A stretch of DNA of 5,502 bases from Nitrospina sp. GTDB lineage: Bacteria; Nitrospinota; Nitrospinia; Nitrospinales; Nitrospinaceae. A model generated the notes under the pieces. The model was not told the origin of the DNA and searched no databases. It saw only the letters and a program-made list of their open reading frames with translations. Location: contig SMVT01000051.1 in the NCBI GenBank assembly GCA_004357365.1, forward strand, positions 1-5,502, given 5' to 3'. Shown piece by piece: positions 1 to 5,502 of this stretch. Numbering within the stretch: position 1 is the stretch's first letter; the number at the start of each line of letters is the position of its first letter. A program made the translations under genes and the position numbers.

Positions 1-90
1 CTCCGAATTGCTTTTCAAGTTCATAGTTCTGCTGAATCCATTGAAAAGAATCTTGAGCGTAGTCCTGTCCGAAATACCGGGCTCCCAAAA
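1..90. repeat. Near-identical tract shared with 1847-1936 (copy in gene C)
   Basis: Direct repeat in the same orientation. Aligned base by base with 1847-1936 it matches at 89 of 90 positions; the one difference is G19 versus T1865, which changes Leu (CTT) in C to Ile (ATT) in B. Identity stops abruptly at position 91. The tract encodes the conserved YFGQDYAQ...WIQQNYE part of the C-terminal region and may extend left beyond the window. Confidence 0.95.
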
Positions 91-1780
91 AGGACATATC
101 TCTGTCCACCAATAAAATATGGAAAGGGTCGGCTTTTTTCAGATAACCCAGAAAAGCCTCCTCACCTATTAATGAAGAATGGATGGGGTCAAAAGTGATC
201 AGTTTGACGGGATTTTTGTGGCGCATCAGATAATTGAGCATGATCGCATCGGGCAGCACAGGAATTTCTTCGTTCGGCCCGATTTCACCTTTGAGATAAT
301 CCAAAGCCTGGCTGACAACTGGCGCGCGGGTTTTGATGGAAGGATCGTAATCCACAATCCGGTCATATCCCGATCCCACTGAGTAGGTTTTGAATTGATA
401 CACATTGTATTGAATCCAGACATGAAAGCTGATGTAGACCAATATCAGGAGGGTGACCGGCGGCCGGTAATAAACCGGGTCTCCCATCAGAGACCGGAAA
501 TTTTTCGGAATGTCATGCATCAGCAGTTTGATCCCTAATAAAGCGGCCGGGAGTGCCAGGGCGAACCCAAAGTGAAACACCTGGACTTTGAAAATAATTT
601 TAAAAAGGAGAACAAAGGCAAAAATGGTAAAGGTCAAAAGAAAGATATGATGCCCCACTTCCTTTGCGTTTCCCAGTTTCAATAAACGGACCAGTTGCCA
701 ACATCCTAGAAGGAGCATGATCCAGGGTAAGGGCCGAAGCAATTCCAACCAGGGAATTTCCCCAAGGAAAGCCCAGGTCAAACCCAGGATAATGGCTGAT
801 ATAAAGGCTGATCCCAAAAGAGGTTTGGCCGAGAGCCGGGCCGGCAACCGGGAGAACAAAACCAGCGCGGATAAGACTATTACGAAAATCAGTAAATAGA
901 TCAGTGAAATTTCTATGTTGGAACCGATATGGTCGCTTCCCATAAGCCACTGGTGAGAAGGGGAGTCACCCAATGAAAATTTGACAATCAGGATCCAGGG
1001 ATACAAGATGGCCTCAACCGCCCTGGGGAGTGGCATATAAAGGTAAAAATATAAAAAGAACAATAAGGGGGCCGATAAAAATGCTCCTGAAAAAACCAGC
1101 CAGTCTTTTCCTGTTTGGGAAGAGCGGGCTCGCGCAGTCCATTGAAAGGCGGCCAGTCCAATGACTATAGCCACAAAGAGGGCCAAAAATACTTCAGGCT
1201 TGGTCAAATACACTAGGCCCGCCAGGCCGCCCACCGCCGCCAATCTTCCCACCGTAGGCTTTTCGGTAAATTTAAGAAACTGGTAGAGAGCGACAAAACT
1301 CAGGGCCACGCCGTGGGTGAGTTCATAAGAATAGGGGCATACGAAATTAAACAGGCCGCCCCTGTATTGACCAAACGCAAACACCAGAATAAAAGCCAGG
1401 CCGCAGAGGGTCGCGGTCCAGGTATCCGCAATCCTTTTGAACAAAATGTAGATTTGTAAAGAAAGACCGCCAGTGATCAGCATATTGAAGATCGCGAGTT
1501 TCAGGATTCCAGGCCCGAAAAGGGTGAGAACCCAGGAATGCAGATATGCAGAAGCCGGCCCGAAAAAATAAGAGATGTCTTTAAATAAGACCTCCCCCTC
1601 GGACAGTCTCCAGGGAATATAAATCTGCGTCCCATAATCGACCAACAGATCCGGCCATTTGTGCCAGCTGATATTACACATGATGACGCCAGCCAACAAA
1701 ATAATCCAGGGACCGGCCGATGATTTCTCAAAGGCGGCTCTCATTCGGAGAACATGGGGGTGTTGGGGGTTTTCAGTCAT
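1..1780 (-). CDS. GT-C fold (GT39/PMT-like) membrane glycosyltransferase, paralog C, 3' end outside the window
   Basis: An uninterrupted reading frame of 593 codons plus one base runs off the left edge. By comparison with A and B about 26 residues and the stop are missing. It begins MTENPQHPHVL and has TM1 at about 23-38, D48 in DYGTQ (48-52), LSEGEVLFKD (59-68), FAFGQYRGG (134-142), LTKPEVF (192-198), VFHFGFALALPA (401-412), LPDAIMLNYLMRH (509-521) and ARYFGQDYAQDSFQWIQQNYE (567-587). It is the most diverged copy: GPASAY replaces GPLSxY, and KVQVFHFGF replaces NAHIxHYGF, losing an Asn and a His present in A and B. In the 56-residue block 38 positions match B. The ATG lies inside the end of B (8-nt overlap) and has no Shine-Dalgarno motif. 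A second ATG at codon 13 (1742-1744) is a possible but no better start, because TM1 begins after it either way. Inferred function is as for A and B, possibly with altered specificity. Confidence 0.82.
   Translation of the reverse strand, partial: MTENPQHPHVLRMRAAFEKSSAGPWIILLAGVIMCNISWHKWPDLLVDYGTQIYIPWRLSEGEVLFKDISYFFGPASAYLHSWVLTLFGPGILKLAIFNMLITGGLSLQIYILFKRIADTWTATLCGLAFILVFAFGQYRGGLFNFVCPYSYELTHGVALSFVALYQFLKFTEKPTVGRLAAVGGLAGLVYLTKPEVFLALFVAIVIGLAAFQWTARARSSQTGKDWLVFSGAFLSAPLLFFLYFYLYMPLPRAVEAILYPWILIVKFSLGDSPSHQWLMGSDHIGSNIEISLIYLLIFVIVLSALVLFSRLPARLSAKPLLGSAFISAIILGLTWAFLGEIPWLELLRPLPWIMLLLGCWQLVRLLKLGNAKEVGHHIFLLTFTIFAFVLLFKIIFKVQVFHFGFALALPAALLGIKLLMHDIPKNFRSLMGDPVYYRPPVTLLILVYISFHVWIQYNVYQFKTYSVGSGYDRIVDYDPSIKTRAPVVSQALDYLKGEIGPNEEIPVLPDAIMLNYLMRHKNPVKLITFDPIHSSLIGEEAFLGYLKKADPFHILLVDRDMSFLGARYFGQDYAQDSFQWIQQNYELEKQFG
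1773..1780 (-). other. B/C stop-start overlap (ATGACTGA)
   Basis: The ATG of C begins 5 nt before the TGA of B, in the +1 frame relative to B. The mRNA just upstream reads CCCACCCCTCCTGAATA, which has no purine-rich Shine-Dalgarno motif. Termination-reinitiation is the likeliest way C is translated (inference). Confidence 0.75.
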
Positions 1781-3632
1781 TATTCAGGAGGGGTGGGCTT
1801 TTTTTTAATAATTGAATACCAAACCCCTGGCCGGAAAAAGGTTCGGCTCCGAATTGCTTTTCAATTTCATAGTTCTGCTGAATCCATTGAAAAGAATCTT
1901 GAGCGTAGTCCTGTCCGAAATACCGGGCTCCCAAAATAGAAGAATCCACATCCACCAGCAGGATATATGGGCTGGACGTCTTTTGGAGGGACTGAAGATA
2001 GCCCTGTTCTCCTATCAGGGCCACGGTAAAAGGGTTGAAATTTAGATAGGGAAGTGGATGGGGATGGCGTGACAAATAATTGATCATGCTTCCATAGGGA
2101 ACCGTCGCAATGGGAATTCCCGGTTTCAGTTTGCGATCCAGGTAATCCAAAGTTTGATTCACAATGACCCCTCTTTTATCCAAATCCGGATCGTAGTCCA
2201 GAAGAAGGTTACGTCCCTGGGAGACCGGAAGGGTTTTGAATTGATAAACCTGATATTCAATTTGAAGATGGCCACCCACAAAAAAAAGAACCAATACAAG
2301 CGCCGCTTGCTGGTAAAAACCCGGTGGAATTTTGAGGGTTTTTAAATATTCTGGAATAACAAACAAAAGCATATGAATCATCAGGAGAGTAGCGGGTAAG
2401 GCAAGCGCAAAGCCGTAATGAAAGATATGCGCATTCAAAAATATTTTCAACAAAAGGAGCGTACAAAATACAGAAAAAACCATCAGGAATAAATCGTTGT
2501 TTGAGCGTCGGCTTTCATTCGTTGCCTGAAACAAGCGATAGGCGTAATACCCGGTGCTCAAAAGGCACAGCAGAGGAAGAGGCCGGCCCAGATAGAGCCA
2601 TGGGATTTCCTTGAATCCAACGAACATCGCCGCTGCCAGGGCAATCAGAAAAAACAGGGGAAGCGGTTTGAGGTGCCGCAAGGGACCCGACAACAGCAGA
2701 CCGATTCCTATGACAAAACCCAGGACTGAAACCAGCACAAAGAAATACTGTAAAAGTTTAAGAAGATTGAACAGGGGCTGGTCAAATCCCAAAATCCACT
2801 GACTGAGATGAAGGGATTTTAATGCAGCGACATCATCCAGGAATAAGAATGGATTCGGTACAATTTGAAGTGTCTCTTTTAACGGCATCTGTGTTAAAAA
2901 ATAGGCATAGAAAAAAAAGACGGGTATCAAAAATCCTGCCAACATAAAAAGCGCTTCCCGAACAGCTTCCAGTCTTTTGGGCCGGCGTTGATACCATGAA
3001 CTCAACAATCCTGAGAAGAGAGAAAACGCCAAAGCATAAAAAACTTCCATCTTGGTCAAATAAACGAATCCCGCAACACCGCCGGTCAAGACAAGATATT
3101 TTGGAAATGGATTATTTAAAAATCCAAGAAACAGAAAAAGGGCTAAAAAGCTCAGAGCCACTCCATGGGGAAGGGAGTAAACATAAGCGCAAATGAAATT
3201 AAAATTCCCTCCCCCCTGGTACTGGCCGAAAGCGAAAAGTGTTATGAAGACGAAGGAGCAGAAAAATGCGGTCAATGGATTGGACAGCTTTTTAAACAGA
3301 AAATAGATGAGGCCCGTGAGCCCGGCAACGATCAGTAGATTGAAACCTATGAGAACGTCAATCCCTGGTCCAAACATTTTAAATAAAAGAGCGTGAATAT
3401 AAGACGATAGCGGCCCGTACGTGTAAAAAATATCCTTATAAAGGACCAGGCCTTCCGATAGGCGCCAGGGGATGTATACCTGGTCCCCGTAATCGATCAG
3501 CAGGTCCGGCCATTTGAGCCAGCTGATCGATGCCATGAAAAGCCCGGCGCTGGCCAGAAGCACCAAGATCAGGAGATTGGTCCATCGATCACTGAACCGC
3601 GGGTGGGGATCCGGAGCCGGTGTGTCAGGCAT
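1773..3632 (-). CDS. GT-C fold (GT39/PMT-like) membrane glycosyltransferase, paralog B
   Basis: Also 619 residues, colinear with A: over the 56-residue block from ISW (36) to FGPGI (91), 41 positions are identical. TM1 is about 18-38. The external loop carries D47 in DYGDQ (47-51), LSEGLVLYKD (58-67) and YGPLSSY (72-78). Later come FAFGQYQGGGNFNF (133-146), LTKMEVF (192-198, where A and C have KPEVF), LNAHIFHYGFALALPA (399-414), a last hydrophobic segment near 439-456, and a soluble tail with INYLSRH (517-523), YFGQDYAQDSFQWIQQNYE (571-589) and GQGFGIQLLKK (601-611). The ATG shares its A with the TAA of A, and AAAGGA sits 9 nt upstream, which fixes the start. The gene should be co-transcribed and translationally coupled with A. 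The presumed role is polyprenyl-phosphate-dependent sugar transfer on the outer membrane face, inferred from family only. It contains one copy of the 90-bp near-identical tract shared with C. Confidence 0.85.
   Translation of the reverse strand: MPDTPAPDPHPRFSDRWTNLLILVLLASAGLFMASISWLKWPDLLIDYGDQVYIPWRLSEGLVLYKDIFYTYGPLSSYIHALLFKMFGPGIDVLIGFNLLIVAGLTGLIYFLFKKLSNPLTAFFCSFVFITLFAFGQYQGGGNFNFICAYVYSLPHGVALSFLALFLFLGFLNNPFPKYLVLTGGVAGFVYLTKMEVFYALAFSLFSGLLSSWYQRRPKRLEAVREALFMLAGFLIPVFFFYAYFLTQMPLKETLQIVPNPFLFLDDVAALKSLHLSQWILGFDQPLFNLLKLLQYFFVLVSVLGFVIGIGLLLSGPLRHLKPLPLFFLIALAAAMFVGFKEIPWLYLGRPLPLLCLLSTGYYAYRLFQATNESRRSNNDLFLMVFSVFCTLLLLKIFLNAHIFHYGFALALPATLLMIHMLLFVIPEYLKTLKIPPGFYQQAALVLVLFFVGGHLQIEYQVYQFKTLPVSQGRNLLLDYDPDLDKRGVIVNQTLDYLDRKLKPGIPIATVPYGSMINYLSRHPHPLPYLNFNPFTVALIGEQGYLQSLQKTSSPYILLVDVDSSILGARYFGQDYAQDSFQWIQQNYEIEKQFGAEPFSGQGFGIQLLKKSPPLLNND
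1847..1936. repeat. Near-identical tract shared with 1-90 (copy in gene B)
   Basis: Partner of the tract at 1-90. The next 30 bases (1937-1966 against 91-120) match at only 17 of 30, so the boundary is sharp. The equivalent region of paralog A is not part of the tract: over the 29 residues encoded, A differs from B at 16 positions while C differs from B at one. Confidence 0.95.
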
Positions 3633-3634
3633 TA
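3630..3634 (-). other. A/B stop-start overlap (TAATG)
   Basis: The TAA of A and the ATG of B share one base. Such junctions usually indicate one transcript and coupled translation. Together with the RBS at 3642-3647, a ribosome finishing A is placed directly on the start of B. Confidence 0.85.
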
Positions 3635-5491
3635 CCGGGGGTCCTTTCGAAAGGTATTCCGCTTCAGAATTTGAATTCCAAATCCCTGCCCGGTGAAGGG
3701 GGTGGGGCCGATTTGAGCCTCGACGGAATAGTGAGTTTGAATCCAGCCATGGATTTTTTGCGCGAAGTCCTTGCCAAAGTGATTGTAGCCGAAATAGGGG
3801 AACTCTCTATCCAGGTAAACGTTGTAAGGAGGCGAGGACCGCTTCAGGTGTTCCAGAACCGCATCGTCGCCCACCAGGACCCATGCACTCGGATTGTAGG
3901 TGATATCTGCGATCGGGCTTCGGCGCCGCGCCAGATAGTTCAGCATGATCCCGTCGGGAAAAGTAGCGAACTCCTGTTCCGGAGCCAGGTTTTGACCAAT
4001 ATAATTCACAGCCAGGTTCATCGCTTTACCCCGGGGGGTGAAGGCCGGGTGGTAATCAATCACTACATCCCTGCCGGAACCCACCGGAAAATTTTTCATT
4101 TCATACGTCCGGTAGGTGATCCAGGCATGGGTCCCCACAACAATCAGAATCAGATTCCACATGGAGGACCGGTAAAAACCTGCATCGCCCAGAGCCGGCT
4201 TGACCCGTGAGGGCAATTCATAGGCCAGGAAAACCACCATGACCAAAGTGGCAGGCAGAGCCAAGGCAAACCCATAGTGATAGATATGTGCGTTCAAAAG
4301 GATTTTCAAAAGAAGAATCAATGAGAACAGGACCAGAACCCACTGTGTGATAATCCGGGGTTCAAGCCCGGAGCGGTTTTTGAATATCCGAATCGAAAGA
4401 AAAACCGCAAACAAAAGCATAAAGAACGGTAACGGCCGACCCAAGGAAATCCAGGGCACATTGGGAACGGATAAAATTGCCAAAGCGATCAGACCGCAAA
4501 TCAAAGCGCCGGATCCCAGAAGGTATTTTCGGATGTTCCGGTCCCAAGCCCGGTTGACGATGAAAATCAGAACCAGGATGGCCGCAAGAACCAGGGCATA
4601 TAAAAGCATGGTCCACAGGTTGCCCCACGGGTCATTAAAACCCATGATCCACTGGTTCAGCGGTAACGCCCGCAAATCCGAATTCAGCAGATAAAGCCAT
4701 GAATTGAAAATTGTTTGAGCCGCTTCCCCAAAAGGCATATGAAAACTGAAATAAACGATGAATGCCAGGCCCGGTAAAACCAGGCCTCCCACAAATAAGG
4801 CCAAAGACTTGCCGTGGGCGGCTTTTTTATTCTGATACCTTATCAAACCCAATCCCGCGAACAGAGCGACGGCCAATGCCAGAAACACTTCGGGTTTGGT
4901 CAGGAACACCAGTCCCGTCAACAAGCCCAAGAGACCCAGGCTTTTCGCGCCGGGGCGGTCCAGGTATTTTTTGAATTGCAAAAGGGCCAGGAGGCTGAGC
5001 AAAATACCGTGCGACAGTTCATAGGCATAAGCACACACAAAATTATAGTTGCCGCCCAGTTGGTATTGGCCAAAGGCGAAGACCAGCAGGAAAGTCAGGC
5101 AGGCCAGATAGGTGGTGGGGCCATCCGATAAATCCCGGAGCAACCGGTAAAGAATAATGGTCAGGACTGCGATCAAACCCAGATTGAACCAGGCCAGCAC
5201 CAGAATGCCGGGACCGAATATTTTAAACAGGAAGGCGTGAACATAGGCGGACAGCGGGCCGTAAAGGTAAAAGATATCCCGGTATAAAACCTGGCCCTCG
5301 GACAATTGCCAGGCAATGTACACCTGTTGCCCGAAATCGACGATCAAATCCTGCCATTTCTGCCAGCTGATGGCCGTCATCACCATACCCGTCACTATCA
5401 GAACGATGGGACCCCAGCGGGCGGTGAAAAATTTAGGGAGGGTGGGGGATGCTGAACTCGCATCGAGTGAGAAATGAACGTCGTTGGGCAT
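3632..5491 (-). CDS. GT-C fold (GT39/PMT-like) membrane glycosyltransferase, paralog A
   Basis: A 619-residue polytopic membrane protein, first of three tandem paralogs. Known GT-C enzymes transfer a sugar from a polyprenyl-phosphate donor on the outer face of the cytoplasmic membrane; substrate and acceptor are unknown here. Seen: a polar N-terminus (1-27), TM1 near 28-44, then the first external loop with D52 in DFGQQ, LSEGQVLYRD (63-72) and YGPLSAY (77-83). A second block, FAFGQYQLGGNYNF (138-151), LTKPEVF (197-203) and LLNAHIYHYGFALALPA (398-414) follow. About 12-13 hydrophobic segments end near 456, leaving a soluble C-terminal region with PDGIMLNYL (512-520), HFGKDFAQ (571-578) and GQGFGIQILKR (601-611). 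D52 is the likely catalytic base by analogy. The ATG aligns with the MP start of paralog B. The 11 nt before it contain no Shine-Dalgarno motif and no in-frame stop, so an upstream start is possible. This copy is GC-richer than B. Family call is firm; precise activity is not. Confidence 0.85.
   Translation of the reverse strand: MPNDVHFSLDASSASPTLPKFFTARWGPIVLIVTGMVMTAISWQKWQDLIVDFGQQVYIAWQLSEGQVLYRDIFYLYGPLSAYVHAFLFKIFGPGILVLAWFNLGLIAVLTIILYRLLRDLSDGPTTYLACLTFLLVFAFGQYQLGGNYNFVCAYAYELSHGILLSLLALLQFKKYLDRPGAKSLGLLGLLTGLVFLTKPEVFLALAVALFAGLGLIRYQNKKAAHGKSLALFVGGLVLPGLAFIVYFSFHMPFGEAAQTIFNSWLYLLNSDLRALPLNQWIMGFNDPWGNLWTMLLYALVLAAILVLIFIVNRAWDRNIRKYLLGSGALICGLIALAILSVPNVPWISLGRPLPFFMLLFAVFLSIRIFKNRSGLEPRIITQWVLVLFSLILLLKILLNAHIYHYGFALALPATLVMVVFLAYELPSRVKPALGDAGFYRSSMWNLILIVVGTHAWITYRTYEMKNFPVGSGRDVVIDYHPAFTPRGKAMNLAVNYIGQNLAPEQEFATFPDGIMLNYLARRRSPIADITYNPSAWVLVGDDAVLEHLKRSSPPYNVYLDREFPYFGYNHFGKDFAQKIHGWIQTHYSVEAQIGPTPFTGQGFGIQILKRNTFRKDPR
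3642..3647 (-). promoter_or_regulatory. Ribosome binding site of gene B
   Basis: On the minus strand this reads AAAGGA, 9 nt before the ATG at 3632, inside the last codons of A. It is the only recognisable Shine-Dalgarno motif at any of the three starts and supports the chosen start of B. Confidence 0.7.
3643..3654. repeat. 12-bp perfect palindrome overlapping the RBS of gene B
   Basis: The sequence CCTTTCGAAAGG is its own reverse complement. In mRNA it could form a 4-bp stem (CCUU/AAGG) with a UCGA loop that holds part of the AAAGGA ribosome binding site. The stem is short, and the flanking bases do not extend it, so a regulatory role is only possible. Confidence 0.4.
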
Positions 5492-5502
5492 TTGGCTTGA
5501 AG

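Noticed and set aside
600..950. 116-codon minus-strand open frame inside gene C
   Set aside because: It overlaps C in another frame of the same strand, and the C frame carries the conserved paralogous protein. No independent evidence supports it.
1..1780. Gene C as a pseudogene, because the frame has no stop within the window
   Set aside because: Read codon by codon, the frame is open from the ATG to the edge and keeps the family motifs in register with A and B. It is simply cut by the window.
1754..1797. G-quadruplex on the plus strand at the B/C junction
   Set aside because: There are G-runs (GGGGG, GGGGG, GGGG, GGG), but the central loop is about 20 nt, and the G-rich strand is not the mRNA. 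Too weak to list as a feature.
1799..1806. Run of eight A on the minus strand near the 3' end of B as a programmed frameshift making a B-C fusion
   Set aside because: Neither slip gives a fusion. The frame of C has a TGA two codons before its ATG, and the -1 frame ends at a TAA just before the same ATG. A slip would change only the last few residues of B.
3620..4210. 196-codon plus-strand open frame antisense to the end of gene A
   Set aside because: It lies wholly opposite the conserved C-terminal region of A, which has clear homology to B and C. The translation is low-complexity in character, with no recognisable domain or membrane pattern, and equivalent frames are not kept opposite B or C. 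It is a shadow of A.
5492..5502. Promoter or RBS for gene A
   Set aside because: Only 11 nt are visible upstream of the ATG (CTTCAAGCCAA on the minus strand) and they show no recognisable signal, so nothing can be claimed.

Overview
The window is almost entirely coding. It holds three consecutive, same-direction paralogous genes on the minus strand, called here A (3632-5491), B (1773-3632) and C (1-1780, 3' end cut off by the left edge). Transcription order is A, B, C. There is no intergenic DNA: A and B overlap by 1 nt (TAATG) and B and C overlap by 8 nt (ATGACTGA). The only non-coding bases are the 11 nt upstream of A at the right edge. I see no RNA gene, CRISPR array, insertion sequence, origin or factor-independent terminator.

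All three products look like large polytopic membrane proteins of the GT-C glycosyltransferase superfamily (GT39/PMT-like, the 'RgtA/B/C/D-like' type). Each has a short polar N-terminus, a first membrane helix, a conserved first external loop (ISWxKW.DL..D[FY]GxQ.YI.W.LSEG.VL[YF][KR]DI.Y..GP), roughly 12-13 hydrophobic segments, and a soluble C-terminal region of about 160 residues. By family knowledge such enzymes take a sugar from a polyprenyl-phosphate carrier and add it to a lipid, glycan or protein on the outer face of the cytoplasmic membrane. The sugar and acceptor cannot be read from the sequence. Three coupled copies suggest successive or alternative transfers in building one envelope glycan, but this is inference.

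The most striking signal is at the left edge. The last 90 bases of visible gene C are identical to the matching part of gene B at 89 of 90 positions, while the adjacent 30 bases match at only 17 of 30. The rest of the paralogs is clearly diverged. This sharp edge looks like a recent gene-conversion or recombination tract between neighbouring paralogs; an assembly artefact at a repeat is the main alternative.

The organism is a bacterium with moderate GC and standard ATG/TAA/TGA usage. The protein type recalls GT39-like families from Nitrospinota, Deltaproteobacteria-like and related environmental lineages, but I cannot assign a phylum with confidence.
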